From: Roseiarcus sp050010035
GTDB taxonomy: Bacteria; Pseudomonadota; Alphaproteobacteria; Rhizobiales; Beijerinckiaceae
Direction of reading: 5' to 3'
Length of the DNA: 20,187 bases
NCBI GenBank assembly: GCA_050010035.1
Contig: JBEKLU010000101.1
Location: 1 to 20,187, forward strand
Position numbers and translations under genes: made by a program. Positions 9,017-16,382 of this stretch are shown piece by piece. Under the pieces are notes generated by a model. The model did no database searches. It saw only the letters and a list, made by a program, of their open reading frames with translations, and was not told where the DNA came from. Every line of letters begins with the position of its first letter. Position 1 is the stretch's first letter.

Positions 9017-9841
9017 ATGGTCGGAGCGGGAACGGACCGGAGCAGGGCGGCGTTGGCCGGCGGCCCGGCGATCGTCCTCGTGCGGCCGCAACTGGCGGTC
9101 AACATCGGCATGTGCGCGCGCGCGATGGCCAATTTCGGCCTCGACGATCTGCGCCTCGTCAACCCGCGCGAGGGCTGGCCGCGGGTCGGCGAATATCGCG
9201 ACGTCGCCTACGCCGCCGCCGCGGGAGCGGCGCGCCTGCTCGACGAAGCGCGCGTCTTCGACAGCGTCGAGGCGGCGGTCGGCGATCTCAGCTTTCTCTA
9301 CGCCGCCACGGCGCGCGAGCGCGGCCAGGCGAAGAGCGTCCTCGCTCCCGCTCGCGCGATGTCGGAAACGGCCATGACCGCGCAGAAGCGCGGCGTTCTG
9401 TTCGGGCCGGAGCGCACCGGCCTCGACAACGACGAGGTCGCGCTCGCCGACACCGTGCTCACCTTTCCCGCCAACCCCGCCTACGCCTCGCTCAACCTCG
9501 CCCAGGCGGTGCTGCTCGTCGGCTACGAATGGTTCAAGGCGGCCCACGGCGACGCGCCGCCGCCGCCCGCGATCCCGCGCGCCGTCTCGCCGCCCGCACA
9601 GCGCGAGATGGTGCTCGCGTTCTTCGACTTCCTGGAGGGGAAGCTCGACGACGCGGGCTTCTTTCGTCCGGTGACGAAGAAACCCGGGATGCGCCGCAAC
9701 CTGCGCAACATGTTTCACCGCATGCAAATGACGCAGCAGGACGTGCGCACGCTGTGGGGCGCCGTGGTGCGCCTCGTCGAGGGCCCCCGCGTCGAAGTGC
9801 AGACGCGCAGGCGCAATCGGCCGAAGAAGCCCGCGGCTTAG
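9017..9841 (+). CDS. trmJ: tRNA (cytidine/uridine-32-2'-O)-methyltransferase, TrmJ type
   Basis: A 274-residue SPOUT (SpoU/TrmH-class) RNA methyltransferase, close to TrmJ, which methylates the 2'-OH of nucleotide 32 in tRNA anticodon loops using S-adenosylmethionine. The three SpoU motifs are present: motif 1 VRPQLAVNIGMCARAMANFG (about 22–41), motif 2 GVLFGPERTGLDNDEV (about 130–145), and motif 3 NPAYASLNLAQAVLLVGYE (about 154–172). A TrmJ-like helical tail follows, ending in a basic RRRNRPKKPAA. The start has a weak AGGGCGGG upstream and 9 bases separate it from the ELM1 gene, so it is likely the last gene of the carB/greA run. The exact target nucleotide is inferred from family resemblance; another 2'-O-methyltransferase of the class is possible. 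Confidence 0.9.
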   Translation: MVGAGTDRSRAALAGGPAIVLVRPQLAVNIGMCARAMANFGLDDLRLVNPREGWPRVGEYRDVAYAAAAGAARLLDEARVFDSVEAAVGDLSFLYAATARERGQAKSVLAPARAMSETAMTAQKRGVLFGPERTGLDNDEVALADTVLTFPANPAYASLNLAQAVLLVGYEWFKAAHGDAPPPPAIPRAVSPPAQREMVLAFFDFLEGKLDDAGFFRPVTKKPGMRRNLRNMFHRMQMTQQDVRTLWGAVVRLVEGPRVEVQTRRRNRPKKPAA

Positions 9842-9909
9842 CCGCGACGCTAGGCCGCAGGTTGCGCGCAGGCGAGCATCGGCATAGCTAGGCGCCCGAA
9901 GCCAAGGCA

Positions 9910-10911
9910 ATGCGAGCGCCGCCCCCGATGGATCGTCGAATCGTCGTCCTTGCGGCCCTCGCTCTGGCGCTCGGCGCGCTGTGGTGGGTCTTCCTTCGCC
10001 CCGGGCCCCCCGCGCCTGAGGAATGGCAGGGCTACGCCGACGCCGACTTCGTCAAGGTCGGGCCGACCCAGCAGGGTCTGATCACCGCCGTTCACGTCGA
10101 GCGCGGCGACCGCGTGGTCAAGGGCGCCCCGCTGTTCGAACAGGACGACGCCGACGATCGCTACGCGGTCGAACAGGCGACGCGGCTGCTTCAGCAGGCC
10201 AAGGATCAACTCGTCAACCTCGAGAGCCCCGCCAAGCCGACCGAAATCGCCGTCGCCGTGGCCAACCTCGGCGACGCGAAGGCGGCGCGCGACAAGGTGC
10301 TGGCCGATCTGCAACGCAATCAGGTGTTGCTGAAATCCGGCGCCGCGACGGCGCAGACCGTCGACGAGGAGCGAGCGGACCTGGCCTCCGCCGAGGCCAA
10401 GATCGCCGCGGAGGAGGCGGCGCTGGAACAGGCCAAGGCGTCGCTCGGCCGGCCTGGCGAGATCACGGCGCAGACTTCGGCGGTCGACGCCGCCGAGGCC
10501 GCTCTCGCGATGGCGCGCTGGAAGCTCGCTCAGCGTTCCGTCGTCTCGCCCGTGACTGGCGCCGTCGCCGACGTGCTGGCGCGGCCCGGCGAAACGCTCG
10601 ATGCGGGCGCGCCCGTCGTCTCGTTGCTGCCGCCCGAGAATATCTTCATCCGCTTCTTCGTCCCCGAACCGTCGCTCGCCCACCTGCATCTCGGCGACGC
10701 GGTGGCGCTCCTGTGCGACAGTTGCCCTCCCGACATGACGGGAACCGTCTCCTATATCGCGCCGCAGGCCGAATATACGCCGCCCTTCATCTACTCCGAG
10801 AACACGCGCACGAAATTCGTCTTTCTCGCCGAGGCGCGGCCGAAGCCGGACGAGGCGGCGTCGTTCAATCCGGGCCAGCCGGTCACCGTGCGGCCGCGGG
10901 CGCCGCCATGA
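9910..10911 (+). CDS. HlyD-family periplasmic adaptor of an ABC exporter
   Basis: A 333-residue membrane-fusion protein that would bridge an inner-membrane ABC transporter to the periplasm or an outer-membrane channel. One N-terminal membrane anchor lies at about residues 11–28 (VVLAALALALGALWWVFL). The first half of a lipoyl-like domain follows (GLITAVHVERGDRVVKGAPLF, about 57–77). A long Ala/Glu/Lys-rich coiled-coil hairpin spans about 80–200. The second lipoyl half is QRSVVSPVTGAVADVLARPGETLDAG, and a beta-barrel follows (IFIRFFVPEPSLAHLHLGD). The layout resembles YbhG/YhiI-type adaptors. The start could also be the ATG at 9928; CAAGG before 9910 is a weak support for the longer form. The stop overlaps the ATG of the next gene (ATGA), so the exporter subunits are translationally coupled. 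Confidence 0.92.
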   Translation: MRAPPPMDRRIVVLAALALALGALWWVFLRPGPPAPEEWQGYADADFVKVGPTQQGLITAVHVERGDRVVKGAPLFEQDDADDRYAVEQATRLLQQAKDQLVNLESPAKPTEIAVAVANLGDAKAARDKVLADLQRNQVLLKSGAATAQTVDEERADLASAEAKIAAEEAALEQAKASLGRPGEITAQTSAVDAAEAALAMARWKLAQRSVVSPVTGAVADVLARPGETLDAGAPVVSLLPPENIFIRFFVPEPSLAHLHLGDAVALLCDSCPPDMTGTVSYIAPQAEYTPPFIYSENTRTKFVFLAEARPKPDEAASFNPGQPVTVRPRAPP

Positions 10912-11822
10912 CCGACTACGTCATCGACGTGCGCGACCTGCGCAAGAGCTTCGGCGACCTCAAGGTGGTCGACGGCCTCACGCTGCAGGTCGCCAGGGGC
11001 GAAATCTGCGGCTTTCTCGGCGCCAACGGCTCCGGCAAGACGACGACGATCCGCATGCTGTGCGGGCTGCTCGCGCCCGACGGCGGCTCCGGCCAATGCA
11101 TCGGCTACGACATCATTCGTCAGCCGCACGAGATTCGTCGCGACGTCGGCTACATGACGCAGAGGTTCAGTCTCTACGACGATCTCACCGTTTTCGAGAA
11201 CCTCGACTTCGTGGCGCGCGTCTTCGAGATGAAGAACCGCCGCGCGGCGGTCGCCGCGATCATCGAACGCATGGGTTTCGGCGACCGGCGCAACCAGCTC
11301 GCCGGCCAGCTCTCGGGCGGCTGGAAGCAGCGCCTTTCGCTCGCCGCCTGCGTTCTGCACGAGCCGAGGCTCCTGCTGCTCGACGAGCCGACCGCGGGAG
11401 TCGACGTGAAGGCGCGGCGCGAATTCTGGGACCTCATCCACGACATGGCGGCCGACGGGCTGACGACGCTGGTCTCGACCCACTACATGGACGAAGCGGA
11501 GCGCTGCGGGCGCATCGTCTACCTCGCGCAGGGGCGCATCGTGGTGCAGGGCGGCGCGGTCGCCGTCGTCGGCGCATCGGGGCTCGTCACCTTCGAGGCG
11601 ACGGGCGACGACCTCGACGCCACGGCGCGCGCGCTGCGCCAAACGCCAGGCGTCGAAGCGGCGGCGGTGTTCGGGCGCGCGCTGCACGTTGCGGGCATGG
11701 ACCGCGCGGCGCTGGCGGCGGCGATCCGAACGGCCGGCGGCGCCCTCGAATGGCGCGAAGTCGAGCCGCGTCTCGAGGACGTCTTCATCCACATGCTGAG
11801 CCTCGAGGAGGCGGAGCGGTGA
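10908..11822 (+). CDS. ABC exporter ATP-binding protein (YbhF/RbbA-like half)
   Basis: A 304-residue ATPase subunit for the exporter encoded with its neighbours. Walker A GANGSGKTT is at 38–46, the Q-loop glutamine near 85, signature LSGGWKQ at 135–141, Walker B LLLLDEP at 155–161, and the switch histidine (VSTHYMDE) at about 192. The C-terminal 90 residues form the extension common to ABC-2 export ATPases and end in the typical EPRLEDVFIHML. It is one ATPase domain, not a tandem fusion as in YbhF or RbbA, so the active unit should be a homodimer. The ATG overlaps the HlyD stop, and its own stop overlaps the GTG of the permease (GTGA). All catalytic motifs are intact. The substrate cannot be read from sequence. 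Confidence 0.95.
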   Translation: MTDYVIDVRDLRKSFGDLKVVDGLTLQVARGEICGFLGANGSGKTTTIRMLCGLLAPDGGSGQCIGYDIIRQPHEIRRDVGYMTQRFSLYDDLTVFENLDFVARVFEMKNRRAAVAAIIERMGFGDRRNQLAGQLSGGWKQRLSLAACVLHEPRLLLLDEPTAGVDVKARREFWDLIHDMAADGLTTLVSTHYMDEAERCGRIVYLAQGRIVVQGGAVAVVGASGLVTFEATGDDLDATARALRQTPGVEAAAVFGRALHVAGMDRAALAAAIRTAGGALEWREVEPRLEDVFIHMLSLEEAER

Positions 11823-12943
11823 ACCGGTTCTCTTTCGCGCGCCTCGCCGCGCTGCTGCGCAAGGAATCGATCCAGGTGATTCGCGACGCGATGACGCTGC
11901 GCATGATCATCGCCATTCCCATCATGCAACTGTTCCTGTTCGGTTACGCCATCAATTCCGATCCCAAGCATCTGCCGGCCGGCCTCTTGTCGATCGACGA
12001 TTCCAAGTATGCCCGCACCATCGCCGCGGCGCTGACCAATTCCGGCTATTACGATTTCAGGCTGTTGCGATCGGAAAAAGAGGCGGACGACGGCCTGGCG
12101 CGCGGCGATCTGATGTTCGTGGTCGAAATGCCGCCCAGTTTCGATCGCGCGGTCGACCGCGGCGAGTCGCCGAGCGTATTGATCGACGCCGACGCCACCG
12201 ACCCGACCGCGATCGGCAACGCGGTCGCGGCGCTGCAACAGGCGGTGGCGGCGATCAATCGCGACCTGCCGGCGATCCGCCAGATGCGGCCGCAGACGCC
12301 GCCCTTCCAGTTCGTCGTGCACGCGCGCTACAATCCCGAGCAGCTCACCGTGCTCAACATCGTGCCCGGCCTCATCTGCATCGTGCTGACCTTTTCGACG
12401 CTGTTCGTCACCACGCTCGCCATCACCCGCGAGCGCGAGCGCGGCACGATGGAGAACCTGCTGGCGATGCCGGTGAGGCCGATCGAGGTGATGATCGCCA
12501 AGATCGTGCCCTACGTGGTCATCGGCTATATCCAGGTCGTGCTCATTCTTCTCGCCTCCGCGACCTTCTTCCAGCTGCCGATCCGTGGGTCGCTGCCGTT
12601 GCTGCTCGGCGCGCTGGGGCTATTCATCGCCAGCAATCTGGCGCTCGGCGTCACCTTCTCGACGGTGGCGGCCAACCAGATGCAGGCGGTGCAGCTCGCC
12701 CAGTTCACGCTGATGCCGTCGTTCATGCTGTCGGGCTTCATGTTCCCGTTCCGCGGCATGCCCGGCTGGGCGCAGGCGATCGGCGAGATCTTCCCGACGA
12801 CGCACGCGATGCGCATCGTGCGCGGTATGCTGTTGAAGGGCAACGGCTGGAGCGAGATCGCGCCGGAGATGTGGCCGATGGCGCTGTTCACCGTCGCCAT
12901 CACCGCCTTCGCGGTGTGGGCCTATCGCGAGACGCTGGATTGA
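11819..12943 (+). CDS. ABC-2 type permease (YhhJ/YbhR-like)
   Basis: A 374-residue inner-membrane permease. One transmembrane helix near the N-terminus (about 24–43, TLRMIIAIPIMQLFLFGYAI) is followed by a large periplasmic domain of about 130 residues. Five more helices lie in the second half: LNIVPGLICIVLTFSTLFVTT, VPYVVIGYIQVVLILLASAT, LLLLGALGLFIASNLALGVT-like, QFTLMPSFMLSGFMF, and MALFTVAITAFAVWAY. The cytoplasmic loop ITRERERGTMENLLAMPVRPIEVMIAK is the coupling helix typical of ABC-2 permeases. I chose the GTG at 11819, which overlaps the upstream stop by four bases; the frame contains no nearby ATG consistent with the family start. Only one permease gene is present, so it presumably acts as a homodimer. 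The gene is convergent with the Usp-like gene. Confidence 0.93.
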   Translation: MNRFSFARLAALLRKESIQVIRDAMTLRMIIAIPIMQLFLFGYAINSDPKHLPAGLLSIDDSKYARTIAAALTNSGYYDFRLLRSEKEADDGLARGDLMFVVEMPPSFDRAVDRGESPSVLIDADATDPTAIGNAVAALQQAVAAINRDLPAIRQMRPQTPPFQFVVHARYNPEQLTVLNIVPGLICIVLTFSTLFVTTLAITRERERGTMENLLAMPVRPIEVMIAKIVPYVVIGYIQVVLILLASATFFQLPIRGSLPLLLGALGLFIASNLALGVTFSTVAANQMQAVQLAQFTLMPSFMLSGFMFPFRGMPGWAQAIGEIFPTTHAMRIVRGMLLKGNGWSEIAPEMWPMALFTVAITAFAVWAYRETLD

Positions 12944-12951
12944 AGGGAAGG

Positions 12952-12972
12952 GAGGCCAGCGCCGGCGGCCTC
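12952..12972. terminator. Hairpin between convergent operons
   Basis: GAGGCC (12952–12957) pairs with GGCCTC (12967–12972) around a 9-base loop, in the 34 bases between the permease stop (12943) and the Usp-like stop (12978). It is symmetric, so it could serve both transcripts. There is no T run on either strand, so it would be a weak or factor-assisted terminator. Confidence 0.35.
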
Positions 12973-12977
12973 GACGC

Positions 12978-13781
12978 TCACCGCTCCCGCCCATCGACGC
13001 TCAGCGCCGGCACGCCGCGCGTCGCGGCGACCGTCAGCGCGATGCGGTTGCCGATCGGGCCGCGGCTCACCACCGCCAGGCGCTCGCGCAAGCTTTGCAG
13101 CGCCTGAGGCAGGGCGTCGTCGGCGAAGGCGAGCCTCGGCGCCGTCTCGCGCCGCGCCGCCAGCCAATCCTCGGCCGCGCCCGCTCTGAGGTCGACGACG
13201 ACGAGTTCTTCGCCCGCGGCCTCTGCGATCGCCGCCGCCGCGGCGATGCTGGGATCGTCCGGCCCGGCGGCGATCGCGACGATCGGTCCGGCGCTTCGCG
13301 CCCGGCGCGCCGGCGCCAGCATCACCGCGGCGCTCGAGCCGAACGCCGCTTCGAGCAGCGAAGCGAAGGGCTCGGCGGCGCGCTCGGCCGCCGCCAAAGG
13401 CGCGCCGATCGCCACGATGTCGCCCGAACGCAGGGTTGCGGCGAGCGCTTCGCCCGCGCGGGCGCGCACGATCTCGAATTGTCGCCGCGCGAGGCTGCGC
13501 GCCGCCTCGACGAAGCGGCGCTCGGCTTCGCCGGCGGCGAGATCGAGTTCGCGCGTCGCGCGCGCCGGCTCGATGGGGCGCCAGCCGCCGCCGAGCGAAC
13601 TGATCTCGCGCGCGAAGGGCATGCCGGAGAGGTGGCGCAGCCCCAAGTCCTCGATGAACAGCCCCAACAGTTCGATGTCGAATAGCTCGGCGAATTCCAC
13701 CGCCAGCGCGGTCGCGCGCCGCGGCGCGCCCGGATGGAGGCCGAGCACCATGCGCGTGAAGCCGAGCGGCGCGCTCGTCAT
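12978..13781 (-). CDS. Universal stress protein-like protein
   Basis: A 267-residue cytoplasmic protein that looks like two UspA-like halves. The first starts MVLGLHPGAPRRATALAVEFAELFDIELLGLFIEDLGL, the strand–helix–strand opening of Usp domains, and ends near residue 155 with GSSAAVMLAPA, which matches the GS…VLvv end of the nucleotide-binding motif. The second half starts GPIVAIAAGPDDPSIAAAAAIAE and ends GPIGNRIALTVAATRGVPALSVD, with the usual G-x-GS nucleotide motif degraded. Its ATG at 13781 overlaps the stop of the Lon-like gene (ATGA), so the two are translationally coupled. Usp proteins act in growth arrest, oxygen limitation and stress survival. The assignment rests on the pattern of the halves and on context, not on a strong motif; an uncharacterised Rossmann-like protein is the alternative. 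Confidence 0.65.
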   Translation of the reverse strand: MTSAPLGFTRMVLGLHPGAPRRATALAVEFAELFDIELLGLFIEDLGLRHLSGMPFAREISSLGGGWRPIEPARATRELDLAAGEAERRFVEAARSLARRQFEIVRARAGEALAATLRSGDIVAIGAPLAAAERAAEPFASLLEAAFGSSAAVMLAPARRARSAGPIVAIAAGPDDPSIAAAAAIAEAAGEELVVVDLRAGAAEDWLAARRETAPRLAFADDALPQALQSLRERLAVVSRGPIGNRIALTVAATRGVPALSVDGRER

Positions 13782-16231
13782 AGCTTGGCCTCCGAATTCG
13801 GCGCCGAGCCCGCGCCGTCCTTGCCGAAGTTCTTGCGAATGTCGGCGAAAGCGCGCAGGCGGTCCTCGGCGCGGCGGTTGACGCTGCCGGGAGCAAAGGC
13901 GCCGTCGGCCTGCCGCTGCCCCGCCTGCAAGCCCGTCAACAGCGCGATTCCCTCGTCGATCGTCGCGATGGGATAGACGGCGAAGCGCCCGTCGGCGCAG
14001 GCTTTGACGACGTCCTCGCGCAGCATCAGGTGCTGCACGTTCGACGCAGGGATCAGCACGCCCTGCGTTCCCGTGAGGCCGCGCGCGGCGCAGATGTCGA
14101 AGAAGCCTTCGATCTTTTCGTTGGCGCCGCCGATCGGCTGGACGTCGCCGTGCTGGTTGACCGAGCCGGTGACGGCGAGGTCCTGGCGCAGCGGCGCGTC
14201 GGCCAGCGCCGAAAGCAGCGCGTAGAGCTCGGCCGAGGAGGCGCTGTCGCCCTCCACGCCGCCGTAGGACTGCTCGAACACCAGGCTGGCGAACAGCGAC
14301 ATCGGCGTGTCGAGCGCGTAGCGCCCGGCGAGGAAGCCGCCGAGGATCAGCACGCCCTTGGAGTGGATCGGGCCGCCGAGCTCGACCTCGCGCTCGATGT
14401 CGACCACCTTGCCGCCGCCCGGCCGCGTCTGGCAAGTGATGCGGGTGGGACGTCCGAAGGCGAAGCCGCCGATCTCGATGACGCTGAGCCCGTTGATCTG
14501 GCCGACGCGCGTCCCCTCGGTGGCGATCAGCGCGACGCCCTCGAGGATCGCCTCCTGCGTGCGGTCGCGCAATCGCGAGGCGCGACGCACGCGCGCCTGC
14601 AACGCGCGCTCGACGTCGGCGCGCGCCACGATGTCGCGCTTGGCCTCGCGCGCGCAGAGGTCCGCTTCGATCAGCGCCTCGCGCAAGTCGTTGACCCGCA
14701 GCGACAGCTTGCCCGAATGGGCGGAAAGCCGCGCGGCGTGCTCGACGACGCGCGCGGTCGCTTGCGCGTCGAGCGCCCTGAGGCCGTCGCGGCGCGCCAG
14801 CGAACCCACCAGCCTAGCGAAGATCGCCTCGTTCTCCACGGTGCGCGCCAGGTCGTCCTCGAAATCGGCGAGAATCTTGAAGAGCTCGCCGAGGTCCGGG
14901 TCCCAAGCGGAGAGCAGGAAATAGAGCAGGCGGTCGCCGAACAGCACGACTTTCACCCGCAGCGGAATGGCGTCGGGCTCGAGCGAAACCGTGCTGGTCA
15001 GGCCGAGAAAGCGGCCGACGTCCTCGATGACGATCTCGCCGCGCCGCAGCGCGCGTTTGAGCGCGCTCCAGCTGAACGGCTCGATCAGCAGGGCGCGCGC
15101 GTCGATCAAGAGATAGCCGCCGCTGGCGCGGTGGATCGCGCCCGGCTTGATCAGGCGGAAATTGGTCATCAACACGCCATGCGCCGAGACGTAATCGATG
15201 CGGCCGATCAGGTTGCCGAGGGTCGGATGCAGTTCGTCGACGATCGGCGCGCCGGCGGCGCCGTTCTGCGCGATGAGGACGTTGACCTCGTAGCGGTCGA
15301 ACGCGGCTCCCTGCAGCGGCTCGCCGGCCTCGCCTTCGCCGCCGTCGCCTCGCGCCGCGAACATCGGCACGTTCTCGATCAGGTCGGCGCGGACCGTGTC
15401 GATATGCTTGGCGACGCGCGGGATGTCGGCGAAAGCGGCCGCGACCTCCTCGATCAAATGGTCGACCGCGAACTTGGCGGTCTCGCGATTGAGCGCGCGC
15501 ACATCGTCGCGCCGCTGCTTGTCCCATTGCGGGATCTGGCGGACGATGTGTTCGAGGTCGCTCTCCAGCGCCTCGATGTCGGCCTGCGCTTGCTTGCGTT
15601 TGGCCTCCGGCCAGGCGTTGAATTCGTCCGGCGGCACGACCTGGCCGTTCTGCGAGGGGGCCAGCGCGAATCCGACGGGCGTGCGCAGCAGCAGGATCGC
15701 CTTTTCGCCCGCCTTTTCGCGCAAGGTGGAAAACGCCTCGAACTGCTTCTTCTGAAACGCTTCGTCGATGGCGCTGCGCCGCGTCTGATAGTCTTCGCTC
15801 TGGAAGGCGGCGGGCGCCGCGATCTTGAGGTCTTCGATCAGCTTGTGCATCGCCTCCTTGAAGCCGGGCGCGCGCCCCGACGGGAGTTCGATGGCGATCG
15901 GCCGGTCCGGTTTGGCGAAATTGTTGACGTAGACCCAGTCGGTGGGGCTGGGCCGCGTTCGCGCGTCCTCCGCCAGCATGGCCTTGACCGCCTCCTGCAT
16001 GCCGACGCCGGTCGGGCCGATGACGAAGAGGTTGAACCCTTTCTTGTCGATCTTCGCGCCGATCTCGACCGCCTCGAACGCGCGCGCCTGCCCGATCAAG
16101 CCGTCGATCGGCGCCAAGTCCGCGGTCGAGGCGAAGCCGAGCCGCGAAGGATCGCAGGCGCGATACAATTGTCCGGCGGGCAACGCTAGAGCGCCCGAGC
16201 CGGCGACAACGAGCGGGTCGTTCACGTCCAT
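13778..16231 (-). CDS. Lon-like protease (AAA_32/LonB-type, YcbZ-related)
   Basis: An 817-residue Lon-related serine protease. The N-terminal half matches AAA_32-type proteins: LIGQARAFEAVEIGAKIDKKGFNLFVIGPTGVGM (about 45–78), coiled-coil and helical insertions to about 350, then GVLMTNFRLIKPGAIHRASGGYLLIDARALL. The C-terminal Lon protease domain has the Ser-Lys dyad at about S663 (GVEGDSASSAE) and K706 (GGANEKIEGFFD). The Walker A loop reads GPTGVGMQ, without the Lys-Ser/Thr, so ATP binding is probably altered or lost. Such changes are seen in related Lon-like proteins. The start is uncertain. The ATG at 16231 lies only 2 bases after GGAGGGG. An ATG at 16240 has no ribosome binding site, and a GTG at 16225 has the best spacing. 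It is the first gene of a two-gene operon with the Usp-like gene and is divergent from yicC. It is not the housekeeping Lon. Confidence 0.9.
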   Translation of the reverse strand: MDVNDPLVVAGSGALALPAGQLYRACDPSRLGFASTADLAPIDGLIGQARAFEAVEIGAKIDKKGFNLFVIGPTGVGMQEAVKAMLAEDARTRPSPTDWVYVNNFAKPDRPIAIELPSGRAPGFKEAMHKLIEDLKIAAPAAFQSEDYQTRRSAIDEAFQKKQFEAFSTLREKAGEKAILLLRTPVGFALAPSQNGQVVPPDEFNAWPEAKRKQAQADIEALESDLEHIVRQIPQWDKQRRDDVRALNRETAKFAVDHLIEEVAAAFADIPRVAKHIDTVRADLIENVPMFAARGDGGEGEAGEPLQGAAFDRYEVNVLIAQNGAAGAPIVDELHPTLGNLIGRIDYVSAHGVLMTNFRLIKPGAIHRASGGYLLIDARALLIEPFSWSALKRALRRGEIVIEDVGRFLGLTSTVSLEPDAIPLRVKVVLFGDRLLYFLLSAWDPDLGELFKILADFEDDLARTVENEAIFARLVGSLARRDGLRALDAQATARVVEHAARLSAHSGKLSLRVNDLREALIEADLCAREAKRDIVARADVERALQARVRRASRLRDRTQEAILEGVALIATEGTRVGQINGLSVIEIGGFAFGRPTRITCQTRPGGGKVVDIEREVELGGPIHSKGVLILGGFLAGRYALDTPMSLFASLVFEQSYGGVEGDSASSAELYALLSALADAPLRQDLAVTGSVNQHGDVQPIGGANEKIEGFFDICAARGLTGTQGVLIPASNVQHLMLREDVVKACADGRFAVYPIATIDEGIALLTGLQAGQRQADGAFAPGSVNRRAEDRLRAFADIRKNFGKDGAGSAPNSEAKL

Positions 16232-16276
16232 CCCCTCCATGTTCGCGCCAGCGTTCGCCCGAACTGTCGGCGCGTC

Positions 16277-16290
16277 CTTGACCGGCGTCA
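16277..16290. promoter_or_regulatory. FNR/FixK/DNR-type box between Lon-like gene and yicC
   Basis: TTGACCGGCGTCAA is a perfect dyad (TTGAC-N4-GTCAA, extending to CTTGAC/GTCAAG). It matches the 14-bp layout bound by FNR/FixK/DNR regulators (TTGA-N6-TCAA). It lies 46 bases upstream of the Lon-like start and 93 bases upstream of yicC. Usp and associated genes are frequent members of such low-oxygen regulons. Its centre is about 62–64 bases before the start site expected from a TATAAG at 16335, a class I spacing for the yicC side. No matching −10 was found on the Lon-like side, so the regulated direction is open. Confidence 0.5.
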
Positions 16291-16334
16291 AGGCGGCGGC
16301 GAATCGGCGCTGCCCCCTCCCGTCCGCGCTCCTG

Positions 16335-16340
16335 TATAAG
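16335..16340 (+). promoter_or_regulatory. Candidate −10 element for yicC–gmk
   Basis: TATAAG stands out in a very GC-rich intergenic region 43 bases before the yicC start. There is no recognisable −35 hexamer 16–18 bases upstream, which would fit an activator-dependent promoter using the box at 16277. Confidence 0.35.
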
Positions 16341-16382
16341 ACGTCTGCGCGCCGAGTCGCGGCGCCCCTAGGGAATATCCTC

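Noticed and set aside
6968..9910. Long minus-strand open frame opposite greA through trmJ
   Set aside because: Four real plus-strand genes with clear families occupy the region. The frame is a codon-bias shadow.
14030..16189. Long plus-strand open frame opposite the Lon-like gene
   Set aside because: The minus strand encodes a full-length Lon-like protease with catalytic residues. The plus frame has no motif or ribosome binding site.
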